Source: a bacterium CPR1
GTDB lineage: Bacteria > Vulcanimicrobiota > Xenobia > Xenobiales > QWHO01
Assembly (NCBI GenBank): GCA_021404945.1
Contig: QWHO01000030.1
Span: 1-34,100 of the forward strand
Reading direction: 5' to 3'
Length of the DNA stretch: 34,100 nucleotides
Below are positions 25,677 through 33,240 of this stretch, in pieces. The position numbers and the translations under genes are program-made. The number at the start of each line of letters is the position of its first letter. Within the stretch, counting starts at the first letter, position 1. The notes under the pieces were generated by a model. That model was not told the DNA's origin, ran no database searches, and was given only the letters and a program-made list of their open reading frames with translations.

Positions 25677-27533
25677 ATGAGACAAGAGGAACGATTGCTG
25701 CACCTCGGCTCGCTCCTGGTCTTGCTGGGACTACCGCTGGCCTGCTCCACCCGATTGGCGGACGCGGTCGAGGTTCCCAAGTCCGCAGTTTACCTGGCCG
25801 GCGGGCTCACTCTGGCCTTCGCCTGGGTGTGGGGGGCAGCCCGAGGCAGTTGGCCCTGGTTCCGGCCCAATCCCCTGACAGCCTGGTGGGTCGCCCTGTA
25901 TGGGTGGTGGGCAAGCAGCAGCCTGTGGGGCCAGGGTGGCCTGGCCGGTCACGTGCCCACGACGGAGCATCTGGTCAGCCTGCTGGTTTTGCTCGCCTGG
26001 ACCGCCACCGGAACCCCTGATCGTTGGCGCCTCTGGTGGGGGATGATCCTGGCCGCCGGACTGGTAGTGACGATCTACGCCTGGATGCAGCGCCTTGGGC
26101 TTGACCCGATGCTCTGGTCGCACCCGGAGATCTCGCGCATCCGCACCATCTCCACCATGGGCAACTCCAACTACCTGGCCCTCTACATGGTCGCCTGGCT
26201 GGCCCTCTCGCTCCCCTCCATCTTTGCCTCGGGCCGAAGCTGGCTCTGGATTCCCTGGTTGATGACCTGGATGGCTCTGGTTCAAACTGGCACGCGCGGG
26301 GCCTGGATAGGCTGCCTGGTCAGCCTGATCGCCGCAGTCGTAATCTTGCGCAATCGGGAGGTTCTGGGGGTGGCCCTGGCGATGGCCCTGGGTTTCTTGC
26401 TGGTGGTTTCCAGCGGGGCCGATCTGTTGCGCGAGCGAGCTCAGGTAGAGAGCCTGGCAAACAAGGACGTCACCGCTCGGGTTTACCTCTGGAAAGCTGC
26501 CTTTGCCATTCTGCTGGCCCATCCCCTGGGTGCCGGTCCGGGCGCCTTCACTCCGCTGGCCCTGGAATACCGGATGTGGGAGCCCGTGGAGTTGCGACCT
26601 CTCCAGCGTCTGCCCGAGAACCCCCACAGCCAGTTGCTCAGCGTGGGAGCTGACTGCGGCTGGCCAGGGATCATCCTGCTGTTGGGCGGTCTGGTGACCT
26701 TCCTGAGGGGCCGGTTGGCGGGTTGCCGCCAGAGCTCGACCGAACTGGCTCTGCTCCTGGCTGGCCTGGGCCTTTCAGCTCATCTGCTAACCCTGAATCT
26801 GGCCTTACCCACCGAGGCCATGTGGCTGGCCGCCCTGAGCTGGCCGGGCCAATTCTGCCCTGCCGCCAGGATGCGCCCTGCTCGAGTGGTGGTCTGGCTA
26901 ACCGGATTGGTATGGCTCGGCGGCTGCTGGCTGGCTGGTGGCTGGATCGTTGGCGAATCGCGCGTCTGGTGGGCTGATGAGGCGCGCCTTCAAGGGTTTG
27001 CCGCTCTCCAACAGAATCAGGATGCACGTCTGCTGCTGACGACCGCGGTGAGACGCTATCGCGAGGCGCTGCCCCTGGTTCAAGCTCAACGCCGACCGGA
27101 AATCGAGGCCCTGCAGGGCTTATTGTACCTGGAACTGTCCCAGCGAGTGGGTGGAAATCGCGAGCTCGACCAGGAGGCGATGCATGCTCTCCAAAGAGCG
27201 GAAGCCCTCGATCCGGGCAACCCTTACTACCCTGACAATCAGGGGCTCGTTGCCCGCCGCCTGAATGGCTCCGGAGAGGCGCAGCATCGTCGGGCAATCC
27301 GCCTCGATCCTTACAATCCCGCCTTCTGGGCTCATCTAGGTGACGACCAGCGCCAGCGCAAGCTTTTCGAGCAGGCAGCCGAGAGCTACCGCCAGAGCCT
27401 TCAGCTCTACCCCGACCACAGTGCAACTCTGGCCATCTACGGCGAGGTTCTCAACGAGCTAGGGCGGCGGACGGAAGGGGAGGCTGCCCTGCGACGAGCA
27501 CAAGAGCTGAGATCCTCGGGAAAGGATCGGTGA
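25677..27533 (+). CDS. O-antigen ligase-like (WzyC family) membrane protein with C-terminal TPR
   Basis: 619 residues from ATG 25677. Residues 1-420 hold about ten hydrophobic segments. In the middle are TMGNSNYLALYMVAW and GTRGAWIGCLVSL, and a periplasmic loop with LENPHSQLLSVGADCGWPGI, the PENPHSQ/H pattern of the Wzy/WaaL-like O-antigen ligase family. Such proteins link or polymerise surface glycans at the outer face of the inner membrane. After the last helix (LVWLGGCWLAGGWIVGE) come about 170 residues of TPR-like repeats (LDPGNPYYPDNQGLVARR, LDPYNPAFWAHLGDD, LYPDHSATLAIYGEVL), a common arrangement in bacteria. No Shine-Dalgarno at the ATG. It is divergent from the ECF gene, 58 nt away. 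Confidence 0.87.
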   Translation: MRQEERLLHLGSLLVLLGLPLACSTRLADAVEVPKSAVYLAGGLTLAFAWVWGAARGSWPWFRPNPLTAWWVALYGWWASSSLWGQGGLAGHVPTTEHLVSLLVLLAWTATGTPDRWRLWWGMILAAGLVVTIYAWMQRLGLDPMLWSHPEISRIRTISTMGNSNYLALYMVAWLALSLPSIFASGRSWLWIPWLMTWMALVQTGTRGAWIGCLVSLIAAVVILRNREVLGVALAMALGFLLVVSSGADLLRERAQVESLANKDVTARVYLWKAAFAILLAHPLGAGPGAFTPLALEYRMWEPVELRPLQRLPENPHSQLLSVGADCGWPGIILLLGGLVTFLRGRLAGCRQSSTELALLLAGLGLSAHLLTLNLALPTEAMWLAALSWPGQFCPAARMRPARVVVWLTGLVWLGGCWLAGGWIVGESRVWWADEARLQGFAALQQNQDARLLLTTAVRRYREALPLVQAQRRPEIEALQGLLYLELSQRVGGNRELDQEAMHALQRAEALDPGNPYYPDNQGLVARRLNGSGEAQHRRAIRLDPYNPAFWAHLGDDQRQRKLFEQAAESYRQSLQLYPDHSATLAIYGEVLNELGRRTEGEAALRRAQELRSSGKDR

Positions 27534-27865
27534 GTGTGAGCGAGAACAGTCGGGCCATGGCGAGAGATGGATGGTTCGACGGTAAGGGCATCGATCTCCA
27601 TCGAGACGACTTCCTGGAAACCCACGCGGGATGGAAGCGTTATATGGAGGATGGCCAGATCACAGCTGGAGAGATTCTCGAGCAAGAGGCCCGCATCACG
27701 CATATGCTCAAACAGATTGAAGATAGCCTGAATGACGAGCAACATGCCAGGCTGACCAAGATCCTTCTGGAGTATGAAGTACTGGTCAACATGGCTCTGA
27801 TCCATTACCCCTCCGTGGTAGACAAAGAGCGATACTGGAGCCTTTGCTTCCAGAACCCCCGTTGA
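27530..27865 (+). CDS. Hypothetical protein, coupled to the O-antigen-ligase-like gene
   Basis: 111 residues, not recognised. After a short N-terminus come FDGKGIDLHRDDFLETHAGWKRYMEDG and a predicted two-helix hairpin (AGEILEQEARITHMLKQIEDSL / DEQHARLTKILLEYEVLVNMAL). No Cys cluster, signal peptide or membrane helix. GTG 27530 overlaps the preceding TGA as GTGA; a second GTG two codons on is possible. The sequence looks like a small cytoplasmic helical regulator or adaptor. Its stop codon lies inside the promoter of the small ORF downstream. Confidence 0.75.
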   Translation: MSVSENSRAMARDGWFDGKGIDLHRDDFLETHAGWKRYMEDGQITAGEILEQEARITHMLKQIEDSLNDEQHARLTKILLEYEVLVNMALIHYPSVVDKERYWSLCFQNPR

Positions 27866-27891
27866 CTCGACCCGGCCAGTCATGGTATAAT
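27862..27891 (+). promoter_or_regulatory. Sigma70-type promoter of the 25-residue ORF
   Basis: TTGACT (27862-27867), 18-nt spacer, perfect TATAAT (27886-27891). Transcription would start near 27898, inside an otherwise non-coding gap. This is one of the three best promoters in the window. Confidence 0.75.
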
Positions 27892-27936
27892 TCTACCGAT
27901 TCCGCGTAGCTATCTTTTCCCCGTTTTGAGGTTTTC

Positions 27937-28014
27937 ATGAAGAAAGAGATCGTGGTTATGGATAACTGTGAGTTTATCGAGATTTTGCTGCGATACAAGG
28001 GAGTCATCAACTAA
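27937..28014 (+). CDS. 25-residue small ORF with its own promoter and terminator
   Basis: Encodes MKKEIVVMDN followed by CEFIEILLRY and KGVIN. The ATG has GAGG 5 nt upstream at ideal spacing. The frame sits wholly between a promoter with a perfect -10 (27862-27891) and a terminator-like hairpin (28019-28050), so the transcript (about 27898-28050) carries little else. The peptide has one Cys, a basic N-terminus and a short hydrophobic centre; it is not a signal peptide. It is close upstream of the GAF/SpoIIE gene. No homolog family is recognised. It could also be a leader peptide, or the region could be a small RNA in which the ORF is incidental. Confidence 0.5.
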   Translation: MKKEIVVMDNCEFIEILLRYKGVIN

Positions 28015-28018
28015 CTCA

Positions 28019-28050
28019 AGGGGTCCTGGTTTCTGACCGACCTCTTTTTT
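28019..28050 (+). terminator. Terminator-like hairpin after the small ORF
   Basis: AGG-GGTC (28019-28025), loop CTGGTTTCT, GACC, two-base bulge, CCT (28035-28043), then CTTTTTT (28044-28050). The stem is short and bulged but the T-run is clear. Confidence 0.5.
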
Positions 28051-28052
28051 CG

Positions 28053-28080
28053 TGCAAGCGGAGTACTCTGAGAGCTTGCA
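28053..28080 (+). other. Hairpin in the leader of the GAF/SpoIIE gene
   Basis: TGCAAGC (28053-28059) pairs perfectly with GCTTGCA (28074-28080); the loop includes the palindrome GAGTACTC (28061-28068). It lies 75 nt before the TTG start of the phosphatase gene. It may be a regulatory structure or an operator; no known riboswitch pattern is recognised. Confidence 0.35.
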
Positions 28081-28155
28081 GACCCGGTCCCAACGCACAG
28101 GAAAGGCTGGCCGTAGAATGCGCGAGGGGGCACACCAGTACGGGAGAGGTGCGGG

Positions 28156-31074
28156 TTGTCCGGCTCCCCGGCCCAACCGAATCTAAGGCTGGCCGAGCGC
28201 CTGTTAGCTTGTTCCGAGCTGGCAGGCGTTCCCATTTACCTTCTCAACGGCTCTCCCATCGACGAGGTCTGCAGCCTGCCCGAGTATTGCCATCGGGCTC
28301 TCCGCTCCTCCGAGCGCGAGAGCTGCCTGAGTTTCCACGATAAGCTGCGCGAGCGAGCCCAGGGACAGCCTGGCCAGCCTTGCCTGGAGATCTGCCCCCT
28401 GGGCGTGGCTTGCTTCGGCTGGAGCTCGGAGAGCCTGGACATCTCCGGAGGTCACACCTCGATAACCGCCCATGCGGAGCTTCCCGTGGTCAGCCTGGCC
28501 AGGTTGGAGGCTGTCGCCAGGCGAGCTGGACAGTTGTTGGAAGAGGACCGGCTGTGCGCCAGCGCTCCGCTCAACGACTTGCTGACAGCCACTCTGGATC
28601 AAGCAGCTCGTCTGGGGGCTGTCGGCGCCAGCATCCAGCTTCTGGACGGTCCCCAACTCTTACCGATCGACCAGACCCGAGGACGTTTCAGTACCCGGGG
28701 AAGTCGCGTCTTTGTGCCAATCGGACGACCCAATCGGGTCCGCGGCCTGCTCACCCTGGAATTTAAAGGTGAACCACCCATAGACGGCCTGGACGCCCTG
28801 GCACACCAGGCCGGGCTTGCCATCGAGAATGCCCAGGCCCTGGTGCAAGAGCAACAACGCTCGCGCGAAGCCACGGCACTGTACCAGGCGGCTCGAGCGA
28901 TCGAGCAAGCCCAGGAACTGTGGGATGTGCTGCAACGCTCCTGCGAGGCCCTGGCCCGGCTTGCCGAGGTCAATCGGTGCCTGATTCTTATCAGGCATCC
29001 GGGCCGCCCCTTCTTCACATTGGAAGCCTCCATGGGCCTCTCCGACGACCAACAGGAGTTCTTCTCCGCTTTCCGGCTTCCCGTCAACCAGCTATCGGAA
29101 GGGAACCGTCTGCGACTGGCCGAGGGAAAGCCCATCCTGTCCGAAGCCAACCCAGGTGAATGCCAGGGTCTGGCTCGACTATTCGCTCTCCTGCCCAGTG
29201 CCAACGCCCTGGTCGTGCCACTTCCCAGTAAAGACGACCTGTTGGGGCTGGTCTTCCTGGATGATTCGCGGGGCAATCATCATTTCTCGCCAGCCAGCAT
29301 CCGCCAGGTCATGACGCTGGCGCTGCAAGTTGCCAACGCCATCCAGAGGGCCAGCCTGATCGACCAGTTGCAGGCCAACCTTGGCCCTCTCAAGGCCCTC
29401 TACCAGGTATCAACGGCAATTACCGGCACATTGAGCCTGACCAAGGTGATTCGCCTGATCGTCGACCAGGCAGTCGAGTTGCTCGAGCAGTCAGCCTGTG
29501 GGCTTCTGGTGCTCGACGAGATGGGTGAGAGTTTTCGACTCGAGACCAGCGTGGGACTGCCCTCAGGACTGCTCGACCCGGCTTTGCAGGCCCGCATGGC
29601 CCGTCACGCGGTGGAACGCAAACGCGCTCACTCCTACTATCCGGGTAAGGACCAGGACGGCGAGCACGGTCAGGAGTTCGACCGGGCCTTGAACGCGGCC
29701 GGGTTCGGTGGAGTGCTCTCGGTGCCTCTGATCGCTCGCAAGAAGATGGTGGGGGTGCTGAACTGCTTCACTCCTCCAGGCATTCGTTTCCGCCAGCAAG
29801 AAGTTCGACTCTTGAGGGGTTTTGCCAATCAGGCCGCGGTGGCGGTCGAGAACGCAAGGCTGCACGGATTGGTGCGCTTCAAAATGGGCGAGCTAGGAAC
29901 CCTCTTCGAGGTCAGCAAGGCCGTCACCAGTACCCTCCAGCTTGACCGTGTGCTCCAGGAGATTGTCCGCCACGTGCGCGAGATCTTGCGCGCCGACGCC
30001 TGCTCGCTCATGCTTTTAGAAGGCGAAAGATTGGTGCACAAAACGGCCGAGGGAATGGATCCTGACGTTCAGCGCGAGCCCGTGCGACTGGGCAGCGGCC
30101 CGCTGGGCCTGGCTGCCAAGAACCGCCGTCCCATGCTGCTGCTCGACCGCGAGCCCCATCGAGAGGAATTCCCTGCGGCGGTTCGAGCAGAGGGGATGGC
30201 CACCGTCCTTTCGGTTCCGGTGGAGACACGCGGGCGAGTCGTCGGGCTGATCAATGTTTACTACCGTGAGGTGACCAGCCTGGCCCCGGCCCAGGTCAAC
30301 CTGCTGGGCACTCTGGGGAGCCAGGCCGCCGTGGCCATCGAGAACGCCCGCCTCTATGCCGAGAAGGAGCGGGTGGCCGAGCTCTTGCGGGACGTGCTGA
30401 TTCCCCGTGAGCGGCTGGAATTTCCTGGCCTGGCAGTGGGACACCGGTTCATCCCCTCCATGGACCTGTCCGGCGACTACTACGACCTGATCCCCCTGGG
30501 CAGGCACAAATGCGGGCTGGTCATGGCCGACGTCTCAGGCAAGGGTCCCGATGCCGCCATCCAGACCGTCCGGGCCAAGCACATCCTCAAGAGCTATGCC
30601 CTGGCTGGCTACTCTCCGCGCAAAATCCTCAGCCTGCTCAATCACCAGGTTGGCCAGGATCCGGTCACCAGCCGTCAGGTGACCGTTTTCTACGCCGAGG
30701 CCGATCTGAAGACCCGACGACTGCGCTTTGCCTCAGCCGGGCACGAGCCGCCGATTTTCTGGAGCCCTCACCAGGAGCGTCCGCGTCTTCTCTACGCCGA
30801 AGGGATCCTGATCGGAGCCATTCCGGAAGCCACTTACGAAGACTGCTCCGTCGAGCTTCCCGAGGGGTCCTGGCTCATTCTCTACACCGATGGCCTGACC
30901 GAGGCCCGCAATGAGGTGGGGGACTTCTTCGGGTTGCAAAGAGTCCTGGAGCTTCTTCACAGCCACACCGGAAACTCTCCCCAACGGCTGGTCAACCGGA
31001 TCTATGATGAGGTCCGCCGCTTCTCCAACAGCCGACTGTCCGACGACTTTTCTGTCATGGCCATCCGCTTCTAA
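28156..31074 (+). CDS. Multi-GAF sensor with C-terminal SpoIIE/RsbU-type PP2C phosphatase
   Basis: 972 residues. Residues ~15-130 hold a Cys-rich PocR-like sensor (CLEICPLGVACFGW and a GGHTSI-type end). Four GAF domains follow at about 150-245, 250-400, 405-565 and 575-735; several end in the typical AVAVENARL or GLAIENAQAL helix. The phosphatase domain (about 755-972) has SMDLSGDYYDLIPL, VMADVSGKGPDAA, FASAGHEPPIFW, LYTDGLTEARN and RLSDDFSVMAIRF, with the metal-binding Asp residues present. Such proteins dephosphorylate anti-sigma-factor antagonists in partner-switching stress systems. No RsbV/W-type partners are seen nearby. TTG 28156 has GAGAGG 6 nt upstream. Confidence 0.92.
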   Translation: MSGSPAQPNLRLAERLLACSELAGVPIYLLNGSPIDEVCSLPEYCHRALRSSERESCLSFHDKLRERAQGQPGQPCLEICPLGVACFGWSSESLDISGGHTSITAHAELPVVSLARLEAVARRAGQLLEEDRLCASAPLNDLLTATLDQAARLGAVGASIQLLDGPQLLPIDQTRGRFSTRGSRVFVPIGRPNRVRGLLTLEFKGEPPIDGLDALAHQAGLAIENAQALVQEQQRSREATALYQAARAIEQAQELWDVLQRSCEALARLAEVNRCLILIRHPGRPFFTLEASMGLSDDQQEFFSAFRLPVNQLSEGNRLRLAEGKPILSEANPGECQGLARLFALLPSANALVVPLPSKDDLLGLVFLDDSRGNHHFSPASIRQVMTLALQVANAIQRASLIDQLQANLGPLKALYQVSTAITGTLSLTKVIRLIVDQAVELLEQSACGLLVLDEMGESFRLETSVGLPSGLLDPALQARMARHAVERKRAHSYYPGKDQDGEHGQEFDRALNAAGFGGVLSVPLIARKKMVGVLNCFTPPGIRFRQQEVRLLRGFANQAAVAVENARLHGLVRFKMGELGTLFEVSKAVTSTLQLDRVLQEIVRHVREILRADACSLMLLEGERLVHKTAEGMDPDVQREPVRLGSGPLGLAAKNRRPMLLLDREPHREEFPAAVRAEGMATVLSVPVETRGRVVGLINVYYREVTSLAPAQVNLLGTLGSQAAVAIENARLYAEKERVAELLRDVLIPRERLEFPGLAVGHRFIPSMDLSGDYYDLIPLGRHKCGLVMADVSGKGPDAAIQTVRAKHILKSYALAGYSPRKILSLLNHQVGQDPVTSRQVTVFYAEADLKTRRLRFASAGHEPPIFWSPHQERPRLLYAEGILIGAIPEATYEDCSVELPEGSWLILYTDGLTEARNEVGDFFGLQRVLELLHSHTGNSPQRLVNRIYDEVRRFSNSRLSDDFSVMAIRF

Positions 31075-31201
31075 ACTTCGTCGCATTGACCTTGCCAGGC
31101 AACTTTTCGAACCGCTCCCAAAGTGTTGTGACACGGGCGATGCGACGAATTTCAAGCTGTTGAGGATTCATCGCACTGGCAACTCCCACTCTCCCCCACT
31201 T

Positions 31202-31266
31202 TTACCCACATTTTCCGTTCAAAGTTTATCAAGTTTTCCACTTATTCACACAAATCTTGTGGATAT
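31202..31266. other. Cluster of DnaA-box-like sites in a convergent intergenic gap
   Basis: The gap 31075-31325 lies between two convergent genes, so no promoter is expected. It is visibly AT-richer than its surroundings. Within 65 bp are TTATTCACA (31242-31250, full match to TTWTNCACA), TTTTCCACT (31234-31242), TTACCCACA (31202-31210) and, on the other strand, ATATCCACA (31266-31258), each with one mismatch. The rest of the gap holds a weak inverted repeat GCGATG/CATCGC (near 31138 and 31169) and nothing else I can name. Confidence 0.4.
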
Positions 31267-31325
31267 CAGAACAGACGGGTGTGTTGGAGTGCAAGAAAAT
31301 AGCTCTGTAAAAGGGTCGCTGAGGT

Positions 31326-32420
31326 CTACTCTTCGAGGTCCAGAACGACCGAGGGATCTTCAAACAGATAGCTGTAGTCAAAGCCGAGTTGATCGGCCAG
31401 AAAGATTCCCTTCTCCATGACCTGGAGAGAGTCGATCCAGATGTCGCAAGAGCCGGTAATGACATCCACGTGAGTGCCGCAGCTCCAGTCCGCTCCGGTC
31501 TGGCTCCCGTAGGGATCTCCGAAGGCGATGTGCACACCGGGCATCTTCTCGTCCTGAAGAAGATTGCCCGTAAACTCAAACACAGCCAGGTTCGTACCAA
31601 TTGCGAACTCGCCTACTCGATTCGAATAGCGATGTCGGTGACAATAACCCCAGAATTCACGTTCGAGATCCTTGTTCGCGCAGGTAGCCGCTTGCAGGTA
31701 GCCACCCTGGATATGGAGCACCATGGGCGTGTGATTGATCAGACCATACTTGGGACCGAAATGGTCTCCGATGGTGCCATCCACGACGAACACGCCATCC
31801 ACCGAGCGAGGAGCGGTGAAAATCTCGCCTCCGGGCAGGTTGGACCAGACCTCCTCGATGATACCGCTGGTCTTGCGCCAGGTGCGGTCAGGGTCGAAAG
31901 TTGCCACCAGATCGGTGCCAAAACGGCTCCGGACGATGATCTTGCTGGCCCGACGGGCGTGCTCGAGCAAGCGCTTGCTCACTTCATCCACCTTGCGGAA
32001 ATCAGCCCGCATACCCTGGCACATGATGGACTCGGTGATCCCGACCATATGAGCATATCGCAGACCCATGCGTTCGACCGTCCCGACGAACTGCTGGCGA
32101 TGGCTCAGTTCATCAGCCATCGGCCGGACGCAGTAGAGCACCACCTCAGAATGCTCCAGGGGCGCCATAAGCGCCTCGCACAATGAGGTCGCCGGCCGCT
32201 CCACGTGGTCTTCCAGAATCTCCAGCCGAATGGGAGACCCCACGCGCCGGCAGGCATCAGCCAGTGCCTGCGCGATAGTCTCCGAGACCCGATCAGCCAG
32301 GATGTAGACGCGCTGGTGGGATTGGACGGCAAGGCATACCTCGATCGCGTTGCGTGCGCCGGGGACGAGGCGAGAATCATAAGCGGCTTGAACCATCATG
32401 GGCTGTGCCGAATTGTACAC
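31326..32420 (-). CDS. M29-family aminopeptidase (AmpS/AmpT-like)
   Basis: 364 residues. The metal-binding and active-site blocks of the M29 group are present: NLPGGEIFTAPRSVDGVFVVDG, GEFAIGTNLAVFEFTGNLLQDEKMPGVHIAFGDP, and THVDVITGS near the end. GITESIMCQGMRADFRKVDEVSKRLL in the N-terminal half also fits. These enzymes cleave N-terminal residues with Co/Zn/Mn dependence, probably in the cytosol. The length (usually about 410) is on the short side, with a compact N-terminal lobe. ATG 32420 has AGGA 8 nt upstream; ATG 32399 is an alternative. Single gene, convergent with the phosphatase and divergent from the glycine-zipper gene. Confidence 0.85.
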   Translation of the reverse strand: MYNSAQPMMVQAAYDSRLVPGARNAIEVCLAVQSHQRVYILADRVSETIAQALADACRRVGSPIRLEILEDHVERPATSLCEALMAPLEHSEVVLYCVRPMADELSHRQQFVGTVERMGLRYAHMVGITESIMCQGMRADFRKVDEVSKRLLEHARRASKIIVRSRFGTDLVATFDPDRTWRKTSGIIEEVWSNLPGGEIFTAPRSVDGVFVVDGTIGDHFGPKYGLINHTPMVLHIQGGYLQAATCANKDLEREFWGYCHRHRYSNRVGEFAIGTNLAVFEFTGNLLQDEKMPGVHIAFGDPYGSQTGADWSCGTHVDVITGSCDIWIDSLQVMEKGIFLADQLGFDYSYLFEDPSVVLDLEE

Positions 32421-32454
32421 ATCTGGTCTATCCTGTAAAGAGGCTTGGCAAAGC

Positions 32455-32460
32455 TATACT
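32455..32460 (+). promoter_or_regulatory. -10 element of the glycine-zipper gene
   Basis: TATACT at 32455-32460 without a good -35 at the right spacing. The predicted start (near 32467) is only a few nucleotides before the ATG at 32470, so the mRNA may be leaderless. Confidence 0.4.
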
Positions 32461-32469
32461 GCAGAAGAC

Positions 32470-32862
32470 ATGATGATCAGCAGCCAGGTACCCAGCTATG
32501 CTCGAAGCCAGGCGTCTATTTCGGCCCCTTCCCCGAAAAGCTCCGGGACCGAGAAAGAAGACCAGTTGACCATCAAGGAAGGCTTCGTGACCGGGGCAGC
32601 CATCGGCGGCGGATTCGGCACCCTGCTGGGCTCAGCGGCCGGATTCCTGGGGGTGGTGGCAGGGACCACTGTGCTGGGGGCACGCCTTGGATCGACCTTC
32701 GGGCCCGCAGGCAGTGTGATCGGCGGAGGATTGGGCTTGGCGATCAGCCTGGTCGAGGAGCGCTACCTGCACGTCGGCGCGACCGTCGGAGGAGTCAGCG
32801 GGTTGTTGGCCGGAGGCCTGGTCGGAGGCATTATTGGGGCCGGAGTCGCCCTGTTCGTCTAG
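32470..32862 (+). CDS. Glycine-zipper membrane protein, unknown
   Basis: 130 residues from ATG 32470 (or 32473). A ~35-residue polar, Ser/Pro-rich N-terminus is followed by repeated GxxxG motifs: FVTGAAIGGGFGTLLGSAAG, LGVVAGTTVLGARLG, AGSVIGGGLGLAISL and GLLAGGLVGGIIGAGVALFV. This is the pattern of glycine-zipper proteins that insert in membranes as tightly packed helices; the role is unknown. No strong Shine-Dalgarno. The last 231 nt lie opposite the 3' part of the rbfA frame, which is exceptional and means that one of the two readings may be spurious there. Confidence 0.65.
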   Translation: MMISSQVPSYARSQASISAPSPKSSGTEKEDQLTIKEGFVTGAAIGGGFGTLLGSAAGFLGVVAGTTVLGARLGSTFGPAGSVIGGGLGLAISLVEERYLHVGATVGGVSGLLAGGLVGGIIGAGVALFV

Positions 32863-33216
32863 GGCAGGCAATCCCCGAGCCGCCTCGTTAATCAGACTGA
32901 GCAGGCGGGCGCCCTGCTCCAATGAGGGGTCGTAGGCAAAGCTTACCTGAGGAATCCGTTTCAAGCTTACCTGCCGGTTGATCTCGTGACGAATAAAGCC
33001 TGAAGCGCGGTTCAGCCCCTCCAGGATCTGCGGACGACGCTCCGGAGCCGCCAGGGTGCTCACCAGGAATTTGGCCGAGCTCAAATCGGGCGAAACCTTA
33101 ACCTGCGTAATGCTTACCAGATCGTCACCCAAACCGGGGTCCTTCACCCTGCGCAAGACATCCGCTGCCACCTCGCGCAAAAGATCACTGACCCGCTCCA
33201 TGCGACGTTTACTCAT
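32632..33216 (-). CDS. rbfA: Ribosome-binding factor A, with an unusual antisense-overlapping tail
   Basis: 194 residues in the open frame; the RbfA domain occupies 1-114. Marks are RMERVSDLLREVAADVLRR, the strand pair LVSITQVKVSPDLSSAKFLVS, LNRASGFIRHEINRQVSLKRIPQVSF and DPSLEQGARLLSLI. RbfA binds the 30S head-body junction and matures 16S rRNA. Typical proteins end at about 120 residues; the remaining ~80 here are Gln/Ser/Ala/Asp-rich and lie almost exactly opposite the glycine-zipper gene. The tail may be real, or the stop may have been lost. ATG 33216 has GGAG at a long 12-nt spacing. It follows infB in the classical nusA-infB-rbfA order, separated by 173 nt holding the repeat copy. Confidence 0.87.
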   Translation of the reverse strand: MSKRRMERVSDLLREVAADVLRRVKDPGLGDDLVSITQVKVSPDLSSAKFLVSTLAAPERRPQILEGLNRASGFIRHEINRQVSLKRIPQVSFAYDPSLEQGARLLSLINEAARGLPALDEQGDSGPNNASDQASGQQPADSSDGRADVQVALLDQADRQAQSSADHTACGPEGRSKACPQHSGPCHHPQESGR

Positions 33217-33240
33217 GTTCGATTCAATCTCCCTTGAGGT

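Noticed and set aside
25618-25780. 54-residue N-terminal extension of the ECF S component
   Set aside because: It would overlap the divergent membrane protein gene and adds a non-membrane, low-complexity leader absent from the family.
28051-28155. Riboswitch or tRNA in the leader of the GAF/SpoIIE gene
   Set aside because: Contains a hairpin and a GCACAGG-like stretch but lacks the remaining conserved blocks of c-di-GMP or other riboswitches, and no cloverleaf forms.
31075-31325. Firm call of oriC
   Set aside because: Only one perfect DnaA box, no dnaA/dnaN nearby and skew cannot be judged from 34 kb.
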